Assembly (NCBI GenBank): GCA_045636425.1
Contig: JAZTXM010000002.1
Coordinates: forward strand, 1 to 64,000
Reading direction: 5' to 3'
Origin: UMGS1883 sp045636425
GTDB taxonomy: Bacteria; Bacillota; Clostridia; UMGS1883
Length of the DNA stretch: 64,000 bases
Of this stretch, positions 32,850 through 41,722 are shown piece by piece. Positions within the stretch are counted from its first letter, which is position 1. Each line of letters starts with the position of its first letter. Made by a program: the position numbers and the translations under genes. The notes beneath the pieces were generated by a model, which was given only the letters and a program-made list of their open reading frames with translations, was not told where the DNA came from and did no database searches.

Positions 32850-34880
32850 TTATTTAGTTAATACTCCTGTCTGCATATCCAAATCCTGTGAATTTTCAAA
32901 GTAGCTGTCTACTACCTTTCTCACAGCCTGTGCAACATTTGCACCGCTGCCCGCCTTTTCAATCACGCAGGCAATGGCAATACGCGGTTTTTCATAAGGG
33001 GCATAGGCTACACAAACACCGTTGGTGTATACGCCGGATGTCTGGGCACTGCCCGTTTTCGCCGCAACTGAAACCTTACATCCTGCAAAAGCAGTTTGCG
33101 CCGTTCCCTCCGTTACCACCATACGAAGCCCCCTGACGATTGCCTCTCTATGCTCCTCGCTCATGTTAATTTTTGAAAGAATCTCCGGCTCAGTTTCGCT
33201 GCCAGAAGTCTTGTCACTGCTTTGAATTGATTTTATTATATGCGGTCTGTAGCGTGTTCCGCCGTTTGCAATTGTTGCAATATAGTTTGCAAGCTGTATG
33301 GGAGTTACAAGCGTGTCAGACTGCCCTATTGCCGTCTGGCAAACGTCACCGGGATACCAGATTCCGTTATTCTTTTCTCTGTTTTCGGGACTTGCCACAA
33401 CACCTGTCTTTTCCTCTGCTGAAAGCTCGATTCCGCTGTTTTGTCCAAGGCCGAATTTTTCAGCATATTCATTAATCTTTTCTATGCTCAGCCTACGCCC
33501 CACATCAAAGAAAAACACATTGCACGAATCCCTTATTGCTTCCGACACGTTAAGATAGCCGTGAGTTCCGCCGGACTGATTATATACCCAGCAACCGGGC
33601 TGATAATCCTTGAAATAGGTATATTTACCCGTATCGAGAATTTCCTCATCAGTGGTTATTATCCCCTCCTCAAGTGCCGCAGTTCCCACCAATAATTTAA
33701 ATGTGGAGGCAGGGGAATACGTCCCCGCCAAGCTTCTGTTAAAAAGCGGCTTTGAAGGATTTTCCAAAAGCGAATTATAATCCTGTGTAAAGGTGGTAAT
33801 CTCATATGACGGATATGATGCCATGGCGAGGATATCTCCCGTATTAACATCTATTACCACCATACTGCCTGCATCGGCATCTCTCCCGCCTTCGGCGGTG
33901 CTTCCTGCGGAATTAATTGCCCTTATTGTATCCTCCAGAGCCTCCTCGCAGGCAATCTGCATGTCAAGGTCAATGGTAAGATTTACGTTTCTTCCGCTTA
34001 CAGGCTCTTTTACGATGCTCTGCCCCATGCTTCTTCCGTGAGAGCTTTGTTCAACTCTGCCTCTGCCGTTCTCTCCACGAAGGTATTCCTCCAAAAGCTT
34101 CTCAATTCCGTCTTTTCCTATGTGGGAATTTATCGTATACCCGTTATTTTTATTCTCCTTATATTCATCGGCATTAACCACGCCCACTCTGCCCAGCATA
34201 TGAGCACCTAAACTTTTATAGGGGTAGCTTCTGAGAGGCTGGGTTACGATGCTGACGCCCCAAAAGCTATCAGGCTGTTCCTTTATCACCGATATTTCCT
34301 CAACGGGAACATTTTCGGCAAAAAGATACGGAGTTGCCGAGGAAAACCCCAGCTTTTTCATGTTAAGACGGGTTGCCGCAATCTCTATAATTTCCCGATT
34401 TGTATACTTCTTCGTGTCTATATCGTACTTTTTAATAAGAGCATCGATAATGTCCTGTGCACTTGCCGCCTTGCCAAATCCGTTTTCTTCGCTCCATTTC
34501 TTAGCTAAGCCTGATTCTATGCTGAAAAAATATTTTCCGCTTTGCTCAGTCAGCGGTAAGACACCGTCTATTCTTCCCGATGTATCGCCCAGAGTAGAAA
34601 ATAAATTATTAATAACGGCATTAAGCTGACCTGAGCTTCTTCCCTCGATACTTAAAATGTACACACTGAAGCCTGTGGCATTTTTAACGATTGCACGCCC
34701 GTTACGGTCGAGAATTTCTCCTCTGGGAGCCACAAGTTCTACGCTTCTTACGGTGCGTGTATTGCTTTTTTCTCTGTAATATTCACCGTGAGTAACCTGT
34801 AGATTCACAAGGCGAAGCAATATAATCACCGCTGTTATTGCAAAGAGGATATAAAACGCTGTATATCTTTTTGGTTTCAT
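32850..34880 (-). CDS. mrdA: Penicillin-binding protein 2 (elongation transpeptidase)
   Basis: The protein has 676 residues. A single N-terminal membrane helix is followed by a class B dimerisation domain (VAPRGEILDRNGRAIVKNATGF) and a transpeptidase domain with STFK (~390), SCN (~453) and KTG (~607). It cross-links peptidoglycan during side-wall growth. The context, overlapping mreD by 4 bp and next to minCDE, supports the elongasome PBP2 rather than SpoVD. No rodA follows within this operon. Confidence 0.92.
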   Translation of the reverse strand: MKPKRYTAFYILFAITAVIILLRLVNLQVTHGEYYREKSNTRTVRSVELVAPRGEILDRNGRAIVKNATGFSVYILSIEGRSSGQLNAVINNLFSTLGDTSGRIDGVLPLTEQSGKYFFSIESGLAKKWSEENGFGKAASAQDIIDALIKKYDIDTKKYTNREIIEIAATRLNMKKLGFSSATPYLFAENVPVEEISVIKEQPDSFWGVSIVTQPLRSYPYKSLGAHMLGRVGVVNADEYKENKNNGYTINSHIGKDGIEKLLEEYLRGENGRGRVEQSSHGRSMGQSIVKEPVSGRNVNLTIDLDMQIACEEALEDTIRAINSAGSTAEGGRDADAGSMVVIDVNTGDILAMASYPSYEITTFTQDYNSLLENPSKPLFNRSLAGTYSPASTFKLLVGTAALEEGIITTDEEILDTGKYTYFKDYQPGCWVYNQSGGTHGYLNVSEAIRDSCNVFFFDVGRRLSIEKINEYAEKFGLGQNSGIELSAEEKTGVVASPENREKNNGIWYPGDVCQTAIGQSDTLVTPIQLANYIATIANGGTRYRPHIIKSIQSSDKTSGSETEPEILSKINMSEEHREAIVRGLRMVVTEGTAQTAFAGCKVSVAAKTGSAQTSGVYTNGVCVAYAPYEKPRIAIACVIEKAGSGANVAQAVRKVVDSYFENSQDLDMQTGVLTK

Positions 34881-35401
34881 ACGTTTTCCTCCTTTGCCGT
34901 TTTTCTAAAGCATACGTCGATTTCTTTCCTGTATGTCCACCATACGAAAATGAGAACGCATATTCCGCCGAAAATGCCTTTCACCAATATATCGGCACAC
35001 AAATGCCCTATGGGCATACTGTAACCAAGCATAACTTTAATAATTGCAAGCAGAATTTCTTTAGCCGATATACTTACAAAATAAATAAAGCTCACTATAA
35101 CGGGGGAATTTTCGCTTTTTTTATCGGTGAGGAGGCTTACAGAGAGTGCAAAGTACATAAAAATAAGTGTACTGATGCCGAAAAGCTTCCCCGACAGGGC
35201 ATCCATAAGAACGCCTGCAAAGGAACCTAAAGCCGCTGAAAGCATGTAACCATCCGATACTGCAAAGATTACCAATGCTACCGATATGATGTCGGGCGAA
35301 CATCCGAATATTTTGATTTCATTTAATATAAGAGTCTGCACGAGATATGCCGCGTACACCCATATGAATTTCTTCAAAAGCTTCACTTTTTTCACTTCCA
35401 T
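34877..35401 (-). CDS. mreD: Rod shape-determining protein MreD
   Basis: Membrane protein of ~174 residues with about five helices and the family stretch SPDIISVALVIFAVSDGYMLSAALGSFAGVLMDALSG. It works with MreC and PBP2. The start is uncertain: ATG 35401 or GTG 35386, the latter with GGAAG upstream. The end of a 276-bp repeat element lies only 27 bp before the ATG, so this gene's leader is the repeat itself. Confidence 0.88.
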   Translation of the reverse strand: MEVKKVKLLKKFIWVYAAYLVQTLILNEIKIFGCSPDIISVALVIFAVSDGYMLSAALGSFAGVLMDALSGKLFGISTLIFMYFALSVSLLTDKKSENSPVIVSFIYFVSISAKEILLAIIKVMLGYSMPIGHLCADILVKGIFGGICVLIFVWWTYRKEIDVCFRKTAKEENV

Positions 35402-35428
35402 AATAGTCCGAAATGAATTAATCCACTG

Positions 35429-35704
35429 TAGCCTGAACTTAGCTATCCGAACCACGTTTTTTACTTCCAATTTTCCGCCGCTACTGCGTTAAAAGCCTTG
35501 CCAATACGACAGTATTGGCTTCGTTTTTGCCTTGTATCAACAAAAAATAATTTGTAAAAAATTCTTCGAACCTGAAACGGACGAAATTTTGTGCAGATTT
35601 TGGTGCGGAGGACGCCGACAGGCTGTCGCCTTTCAAGAACGACAAGCCGAAAGATGCCGAAATTCCGCCGTTTCAGGCGGGTACGGATAGCTCAGTTCAG
35701 GCTA
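35429..35704 (-). repeat. 277-bp-class dispersed element, copy A (between mreC and mreD)
   Basis: The same core, in opposite orientation, occurs at 44350-44626. The ends are inverted arms: TAGCC, a 10-nt variable part, TATCCG (35429-35449, with the complement at 35684-35704). Inside are a 10-bp stem (35571-35580 with 35668-35677) and a perfect hairpin (35500-35519, GCCAATAC arms). The right arm contains the mreC stop codon. No transposase and no convincing gene are present; a short frame common to both copies is noted under findings. Confidence 0.8.
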
Positions 35705-36498
35705 ACCAATACCTTATCGAGATTTTTTATTTTAACATCTGTTTCAAGGACTGCACTTAAAGTAAGATTTCTGCTGTCTTCTTTGATTTCGGTGATTTTT
35801 CCTATTTTTATTCCGCGAGGATAAATTCCGCCTGTTCCGCTTGTTTCGATAATATCTCCGACAACGGTTTTTGCACTGCGGTCAATGTAGTTCATACTGC
35901 ACTTTTCGTCCGCCGACAAATATCCTACAGGCTCTACAATTCCCATGTCACCGCTTCGGAGGCAAATTGATGAAACGGAGCTTTCGGAATCGAATATGGT
36001 TTTAACCTTTGAGTAATTATACCCTGTTTCAAAAACCACACCCACAAGTCCGTCGGGGACAAGGACTGTGGCATTTTTTCTCACGCCGTCCTTTGTACCC
36101 TTATCGATTGTTATAACACTGCCCGAATCGCTGAGATTCTTCCCTATCACATTTGCGGCGGTGCTTTTAAAATCCGTGCGGCTTTCCGCAAGCTCGATGA
36201 GCTTACGAAGTTCATCATTCTCGGTCTTATAGCTCTCCAGCATCCTGAGCTGAGCTTGAAGCTCCAAATTTTCTTCCTTAAGCTTTTTATTCTCACGGGC
36301 GTTATCCCTTGAATCCATCATATTTCCTATAAAATTTCCTGCAGAGCTATACGCACGTGACACCCATTTCTGCACGGGGGAAAACACCGTTCCCACTGCA
36401 TTTGCCACAGGGTTATTTCCTATTTTCAGCGAAACTGCGGAAAATATAAGTATCACAAAGGTTACACACGAAAGTATTATAATGTGTTTCTTTTTCAT
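35692..36498 (-). CDS. mreC: Rod shape-determining protein MreC
   Basis: The protein has 268 residues. One N-terminal helix (~7-25), a coiled coil (NKKLKEENLELQAQLRMLE, ~70-95) and the periplasmic-type beta domain (VIGKNLSDSGSVITIDKGTKDGV) follow the family plan. It scaffolds the elongasome outside the membrane. Its last three codons and stop lie within the arm of repeat copy A, so the element abuts the reading frame exactly. Confidence 0.94.
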   Translation of the reverse strand: MKKKHIIILSCVTFVILIFSAVSLKIGNNPVANAVGTVFSPVQKWVSRAYSSAGNFIGNMMDSRDNARENKKLKEENLELQAQLRMLESYKTENDELRKLIELAESRTDFKSTAANVIGKNLSDSGSVITIDKGTKDGVRKNATVLVPDGLVGVVFETGYNYSKVKTIFDSESSVSSICLRSGDMGIVEPVGYLSADEKCSMNYIDRSAKTVVGDIIETSGTGGIYPRGIKIGKITEIKEDSRNLTLSAVLETDVKIKNLDKVLVSLN

Positions 36499-36511
36499 GG
36501 CAAATTACCTC

Positions 36512-37099
36512 TTAAAGTACGTTTATGTTAAACTCGTCCCGAAGCATTTTGGAAAGAGCACAGACGGGAAGTCCCACCACGTTAAAATAATCACCGTTTA
36601 TTTTCTCAATGAAAATGCTTCCCTTTTCCTGGATTCCGTACGCCCCTGCTTTATCCATCGGCTCACGGCTTTTTACATATGCCTTGATTTCTTCTTCTGT
36701 AATGCTTCTGAAGGTTACTTCCGTTTTTTCATACTTTGATACAGCTAAGTTTGTTTTTGTATTTATAACACAGTAGCCCGTATACACACAATGAGTTTTT
36801 CCGCTGAGGCGTCTTAGCATATCTGTGGCTTCCTCTATGTTTCGGGGTTTCCCGAATATCTCCCCGTCAAGCACCACGACGGTGTCTGCCCCGATTACAT
36901 ATACCTCGCAATTAAAGGTATGGGCAACGTGAGATGCCTTGAGCATACTGAGCTGCTGCACCAAGCTCTCGGGCGATAAATCCTTAAGGGCAGTTTCATC
37001 AATATTTGCAGGAAAAACCTGTGCATCAATTCCGATATTTTTGAGAAGTTCTTTTCTTCTGGGGGATTTTGATGCAAGTATAAATATAGGTTTTGCCAT
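36512..37099 (-). CDS. maf: Maf-family nucleotide pyrophosphatase
   Basis: The protein has 195 residues. ASKSPRRKELL at the start, GADTVVVLDGEIFGKP and GAYGIQEKGSIFIEKINGDYFNVVGLP are the conserved Maf motifs. Maf proteins hydrolyse non-canonical or modified NTPs and were first linked to septum formation. It stands 13 bp before mreC and 16 bp after ppa, a standard maf-mre arrangement. Confidence 0.95.
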   Translation of the reverse strand: MAKPIFILASKSPRRKELLKNIGIDAQVFPANIDETALKDLSPESLVQQLSMLKASHVAHTFNCEVYVIGADTVVVLDGEIFGKPRNIEEATDMLRRLSGKTHCVYTGYCVINTKTNLAVSKYEKTEVTFRSITEEEIKAYVKSREPMDKAGAYGIQEKGSIFIEKINGDYFNVVGLPVCALSKMLRDEFNINVL

Positions 37100-37115
37100 A
37101 ATATTTCTTCATCCT

Positions 37116-37649
37116 TTATCTTAAGATTTTTTCTTTGTAGGAATCAATACATTCCTGGATTATCTTCTCGGCTTCTTCTCTGCCTAAAACCTCGTTAACA
37201 GCCGTTTCTTTATTTTCCAGCATTTTATAAACTTCAAAAAAGTGGCTGATTTCCCTTGACATATGGTCGGGAAGCTCGTGGATATCCTTATATCCGGCAT
37301 AGGTGGGGTCGCTGAAAGGAATTGCTATAATCTTTTCATCAACCTTGCCGTCGTCAATCATTTTAATAACACCGATAGGGTAACAACGTACAAGCACCAA
37401 TGAGTCAATTTTCTCCTGACAAAGCACAAGCACATCAAGAGGGTCACCGTCATCGGCGTAGGTACGGGGAATAAATCCGTAATTTGCCGGGTAATGGGTG
37501 GATGTATAAAGAACTCTGTCAAGAATAATCATACCTGTTTCCTTGTCCAGCTCGTATTTGTTTCTTCCGCCCTTGCGTATTTCTATCACGGAAAGAAAGT
37601 CATCTTTTTTTATTCTTTCGGGGTTAATGTTGTGCCACACGTTGAACAT
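37116..37649 (-). CDS. ppa: Inorganic pyrophosphatase, family I
   Basis: The protein has 177 residues. The signature DDGDPLDVLVL supplies metal-binding Asp residues; RKGGRNKYELDKETGMI and HYPANYGFIPRTY are also typical. It splits PPi to two phosphates. A soluble pyrophosphatase next to a highly expressed PPi-linked PpdK is noteworthy, because both compete for PPi. It lies 4 bp downstream of rsmF. Confidence 0.95.
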   Translation of the reverse strand: MFNVWHNINPERIKKDDFLSVIEIRKGGRNKYELDKETGMIILDRVLYTSTHYPANYGFIPRTYADDGDPLDVLVLCQEKIDSLVLVRCYPIGVIKMIDDGKVDEKIIAIPFSDPTYAGYKDIHELPDHMSREISHFFEVYKMLENKETAVNEVLGREEAEKIIQECIDSYKEKILR

Positions 37650-37653
37650 AAAA

Positions 37654-38934
37654 TCAAACCTTTCTTAAATGTTTGGGATAGTGATTCTTCGCCTGCCCGT
37701 CGCTAAGCTTATACCACCCTACGGGGAATTTCTCTTTATAAAGCATTACGCCATAGCCCTTTTCCCCTGTATGTGCGATTGCTTCACCCTTTAAATAAGC
37801 TTCAAGCTTGTCCTCGGAAAGTGCTATACTGCGTTTAAAATCTTCTTTTTTAAGTGCGGTGGCAAGGTGGTGCGACGGCACAAACCTGCCTTTCCTCACC
37901 TCCCCTAGGAAAATTCCGGGGCGTATGCACTTGATTTTATCAAGGGTAATCATTTCCTTGGGCAAAAGATAAAGATTTTCACCGAAGGAAACAAAATTTC
38001 CGTCAAGGCTTATATTAAGGTTTTCCTTTTCAAAGCTCAGGTATGCTTCAAGCATTTCCTTTTTTGCAGAGACAGGAGGGGTATGTTTTTGGGATTTTAC
38101 CGCCCCACCCTTTTCAAACACGGCTGAAAAATGCCCTTCGCCCTTAATTTTATGAGGCATCAGCCGATGCATTCCCATAAGGGATATATCGCTGTATTTT
38201 TCCGCAAATTTCTGCGCGGTTTCCTCGTTTTCTTCTTTAGAAAATGTACAGGTGGAATACACGAGCCGTCCTCCGGGGGAAAGCATTTTATATGCTGAGT
38301 CAAGAATGGAGAGTTGACGCACTGCACAGGATTTCGTATGCTCTATACTCCATTCCTGTACTGCCACACTGTCCTTTCTGAACATTCCTTCCCCACTGCA
38401 GGGTGCATCAACTATAATTTTATCAAAAAACTCATAAAACAGCTTTTCCATTTTTTCGGGGTACATATTGGTGACTACGGCATTTTTTATTCCCATACGC
38501 TCTATATTTTCGCAAAGGATTTTTGCCCTGCCTGCGTTCACCTCATTGGAAACCAAAAGCCCTTTTCCGCCCAGTTTTGCGGCAAGCTGTGTGCTTTTTC
38601 CGCCGGGAGCGGCACAAAGGTCCAGAACTCTGTCCCCTTCTTTCACATCTGCAAGCTCAGCGGCAATCATTGCCGACGGCTCCTGTGAGTAGAAAAGACC
38701 TGCTATGCTGGAGGGGTGGTTTCCCTTTTTTCCGTCGTAGTAAAATCCCGTGGGACACCAAGGCACGCTTTCTCCGCAAAAATCCACTATACTCTTAAAT
38801 TCATCGGCGGATGTTTTAAGAGTATTAACACGCAATGCAATGAATGGTGCTTCTTCATAGGATTTTATAAAGCTCTCGTATTCATTTCCAAGCTCGTTTT
38901 TCATTCTTTCGCAAAACTTTTCGGGTAATTTCAA
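37654..38934 (-). CDS. NOL1/NOP2/Sun-family rRNA m5C methyltransferase (RsmF-like)
   Basis: The protein has 426 residues. The SAM motif is DRVLDLCAAPGGKSTQLAA; catalytic Cys motifs are DAPCSGEGMFRKD and VYSTCTFSKEENEE. A C-terminal PUA-like RNA-binding region follows, as in RsmF/YebU. It methylates a cytosine of ribosomal RNA. The start is a TTG at 38934 with AGGTGA upstream. It is the first gene of the cell-shape operon; its promoter must lie in 38935-39080, but I see no convincing spaced pair. Confidence 0.88.
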   Translation of the reverse strand: MKLPEKFCERMKNELGNEYESFIKSYEEAPFIALRVNTLKTSADEFKSIVDFCGESVPWCPTGFYYDGKKGNHPSSIAGLFYSQEPSAMIAAELADVKEGDRVLDLCAAPGGKSTQLAAKLGGKGLLVSNEVNAGRAKILCENIERMGIKNAVVTNMYPEKMEKLFYEFFDKIIVDAPCSGEGMFRKDSVAVQEWSIEHTKSCAVRQLSILDSAYKMLSPGGRLVYSTCTFSKEENEETAQKFAEKYSDISLMGMHRLMPHKIKGEGHFSAVFEKGGAVKSQKHTPPVSAKKEMLEAYLSFEKENLNISLDGNFVSFGENLYLLPKEMITLDKIKCIRPGIFLGEVRKGRFVPSHHLATALKKEDFKRSIALSEDKLEAYLKGEAIAHTGEKGYGVMLYKEKFPVGWYKLSDGQAKNHYPKHLRKV

Positions 38935-39082
38935 TTTTTATCACCTGTATATAATATATCTACATTATTATAACATATCGTATTGTCAAAATAAAGCGTT
39001 TTTTGTGTGAGATATAAAAAAAGTTAAAAAACATAATCCTCCCGATGCAAAAAGTACACATTAATATTTACTCAAAAATTTG

Positions 39083-39111
39083 TTGAAATATGCCTTAATT
39101 TGTTATATAAT
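39083..39111 (+). promoter_or_regulatory. Sigma-A promoter of the HD-domain gene
   Basis: TTGAAA (39083-39088), 17-bp spacer, TATAAT (39106-39111); AGGAGGG follows before the ATG at 39143. Confidence 0.85.
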
Positions 39112-39142
39112 TAATAGAAGTGTTTTCAGGAGGGTAAATTAT

Positions 39143-39727
39143 ATGACAGTAATGCAGCGTTACGAAGCTCTTAAAAATCGTGTGGTAAAAAGAAAAGATG
39201 AATTCACCGCTTTGATTAACTTTATGGAGAATGAAACGGATTATCTGAATTCTCCTGCCAGCACACGCTTCCACCTGTGCAGAAAGCAGGGGCTGTTGGA
39301 GCATAGTGTAAATGTGGCTGAAACAATGCTTAAATTACGTGCTTCTCTCGCTCCTGAAATTGACGAGGAAAGCTGTATTATAACGGCACTTATTCATGAT
39401 TTGGGAAAGGCAGGTATGCCCGGAATTCCCCAGTATCTTGAAAACGAGCCTACCCCCAAGCAGAAGCAATATGGTTTTCCTGCATCTGTTCCTTACAGAA
39501 TAAACGAAAGCCTTGTATATCTCAGTGTTCCCGTGAGAAGCCTGTATCTGGCTATCCCCCACATTTCTCTTTCCGAAAGCGAAGTGCAGGCAGTTATGTA
39601 TCATGATGGTCAGTATGTGGATGATAATAAGAGCGTAGCAACAAAGGAAACGCCTCTATTGCTTCTTTTACAGTATGCAGACACTTGGAGCACATTTGTA
39701 ATAGAAAAAGACACAAAACGCAAATAA
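39143..39727 (+). CDS. HD-domain phosphohydrolase
   Basis: The protein has 194 residues. The first His is in LLEHSVNVAETML, the HD pair in ALIHDLGKAGM and a later His/Asp in IPHISLSESEVQAVMYHDGQY. The fold matches small HD hydrolases that act on nucleotides or phosphoesters. The substrate is unknown. Start 39143 follows AGGAGGG. typA begins 19 bp later, so the two are probably co-transcribed. Confidence 0.82.
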   Translation: MTVMQRYEALKNRVVKRKDEFTALINFMENETDYLNSPASTRFHLCRKQGLLEHSVNVAETMLKLRASLAPEIDEESCIITALIHDLGKAGMPGIPQYLENEPTPKQKQYGFPASVPYRINESLVYLSVPVRSLYLAIPHISLSESEVQAVMYHDGQYVDDNKSVATKETPLLLLLQYADTWSTFVIEKDTKRK

Positions 39728-39746
39728 CCCGAAAGGAAGTATATAA

Positions 39747-41582
39747 ATGATAGAACCTAAAAACATAAGAAACATCGCAATTATTGCCCACGTTGACCAC
39801 GGTAAAACCACCCTGGTTGACGCACTTTTACGCCAAAGTGGTGTTTTCCGAGAAAACGCACAGGTGGAGGAGCGTGTAATGGACTCCAACGATATTGAGA
39901 AGGAACGCGGTATTACCATTCTTGCGAAAAATACATCTCTTATGTACAATGATGTGAAGATAAATATCATTGATACACCCGGCCATGCCGATTTTGGCGG
40001 TGAGGTTGAACGCGGTCTTAAAATGGCGGACGGCGTGCTTCTGCTTGTTGACGCATTTGAGGGATGTATGCCACAGACAAGATTTGTTCTGAAAAAAGCA
40101 TTGGAGCTTGACCTTTCCATAATAATGGTTGTAAACAAGGCGGACAGACCTAACGCACGTCCTTATGAAGTAACGGACGAGCTTTTGGAGCTTTTCATCG
40201 ACCTTGATGCAACGGATGAACAGCTTGATTCCCCCGTTGTTTATGTTTCGGGACGTGACGGCTGGGCGAGCCTTTCCCCCGACAATCACCCTGATGACCT
40301 TAAGGTGCTTTTCGACCTTATCGTGAAGCATATCCCTGCACCTGAAGATACAACGCAGGGCGAATTCCAGATGCTTGTATCTAACATTGATTATGATACA
40401 TTTACAGGCAGAATTGCGGTAGGCAGAATTAACCGCGGCTTCGTAAAAACCAATATGCCCATTACAATAAGCCGAGAGGGTATGGATTCCTATAATTCAA
40501 GAGTATCAAAGCTTTTCTCCTATAAGGATTTGGAAAAGCAGGTTATTGATGAGGCAGGTGCCGGCGAGATTGTTGCGATCAGCGGTGTTGAAAAAATCAA
40601 CATCGGTGATACAATCTGTGCTTCGGGCATAATAGAGCCTCTCCCCTTTACCCCCGTTGACGAGCCTGTTCTTTCTATGACCTTCAGCGTAAACAACAGC
40701 CCCTTTGCAGGACAAGACGGTGATTATGTAACAAGCAGACATCTTCGTGACAGATTAATGAAAGAGCTTGAAAGCAATATTGCACTTAAAGTAACCGAGA
40801 CTGAATCTCCCGACAGCTTTGTGGTTTCGGGCAGAGGTGAGCTTCACCTTTCCGTTCTTATTGAAAATATGCGTCGCGAGGGTTATGAATTTCAAGTAAG
40901 CAAGCCTAAGACGATTAACAAGGAGATTGACGGTTGCCTTTGCGAGCCCTTTGAAATGCTGACTGTAGACGTTCCCGATGAGCATACGGGTGTTGTTATG
41001 GAGGGTATCGGTGCCAGAAAGGGTAGCCTTGTGAATATGGCTCCCGGTGCGGCAGGCTATACAAAGCTTGAGTTCAGAATCCCGTCAAGAGGACTTATCG
41101 GTTATCGTGGTGAGCTTCTGACCGCTACAAAGGGTACAGGTATTATCAACAGTGTATTTGATTCTTATGAACCGCTTATTCCGGGAGAATTTACAACACG
41201 CTCCAGAGGAAGTCTTGTAGCATATGAAACGGGTGAATCCGTTGCATACGGTCTTTTTAATTCGCAGGACCGCGGACAGATGTTTATAGGACCTGGCGAA
41301 AAGGTTTATATGGGAATGGTTGTCGGTGAGTGCAGCCGCCTTGAGGATATTGTGGTAAACGTATGCAAGAGAAAGCAGGCAACAAATATGCGTGCCGCAG
41401 GAAGCGATGAGGCACTCCGCCTTACTCCGCCCAAGCTTCTCAGCCTTGAGGAAAGTCTTGAGTTTTTGGCTGATGACGAGCTTTTGGAGGTCACCCCAAA
41501 TTTTCTCAGAATAAGAAAAAGAATTCTCGACACCGACCTTCGTGCAAAAGAGGCAAACAGAATCAAAAAGCAACAGCAATAA
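39747..41582 (+). CDS. typA: Translational GTPase TypA/BipA
   Basis: The protein has 611 residues. G motifs AHVDHGKTTLVDALL, DTPGHADFGGEVERG and NKADRPNARP are present, followed by EF-G-like domains and the BipA-specific C-terminal domain (RGSLVAYETGESVAYGLFNSQDRGQMFIGPGEKVY). It acts on ribosome assembly and stress-related translation. A strong terminator follows. Confidence 0.97.
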   Translation: MIEPKNIRNIAIIAHVDHGKTTLVDALLRQSGVFRENAQVEERVMDSNDIEKERGITILAKNTSLMYNDVKINIIDTPGHADFGGEVERGLKMADGVLLLVDAFEGCMPQTRFVLKKALELDLSIIMVVNKADRPNARPYEVTDELLELFIDLDATDEQLDSPVVYVSGRDGWASLSPDNHPDDLKVLFDLIVKHIPAPEDTTQGEFQMLVSNIDYDTFTGRIAVGRINRGFVKTNMPITISREGMDSYNSRVSKLFSYKDLEKQVIDEAGAGEIVAISGVEKINIGDTICASGIIEPLPFTPVDEPVLSMTFSVNNSPFAGQDGDYVTSRHLRDRLMKELESNIALKVTETESPDSFVVSGRGELHLSVLIENMRREGYEFQVSKPKTINKEIDGCLCEPFEMLTVDVPDEHTGVVMEGIGARKGSLVNMAPGAAGYTKLEFRIPSRGLIGYRGELLTATKGTGIINSVFDSYEPLIPGEFTTRSRGSLVAYETGESVAYGLFNSQDRGQMFIGPGEKVYMGMVVGECSRLEDIVVNVCKRKQATNMRAAGSDEALRLTPPKLLSLEESLEFLADDELLEVTPNFLRIRKRILDTDLRAKEANRIKKQQQ

Positions 41583-41602
41583 AAATTGCACAAAAAAGAA
41601 AC

Positions 41603-41638
41603 AAACGGCATTTCGTTTTTATCCGAAATGCCGTTTTT
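41603..41638 (+). terminator. Intrinsic terminator of typA
   Basis: The 13-bp stem AAACGGCATTTCG / CGAAATGCCGTTT is followed by a T-run. Confidence 0.92.
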
Positions 41639-41660
41639 GGTTACAATAAGATTACAGAAC

Positions 41661-41689
41661 TTGACTTTTGCCATTTAAAGGGTTATGAT
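41661..41689 (+). promoter_or_regulatory. Sigma-A promoter of the 84-residue protein
   Basis: TTGACT (41661-41666), 17-bp spacer, TATGAT (41684-41689); AGGAGG lies before the ATG at 41723. Confidence 0.85.
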
Positions 41690-41722
41690 GTTGTTGTAAA
41701 ATAAATTTAGGAGGTAATTACC

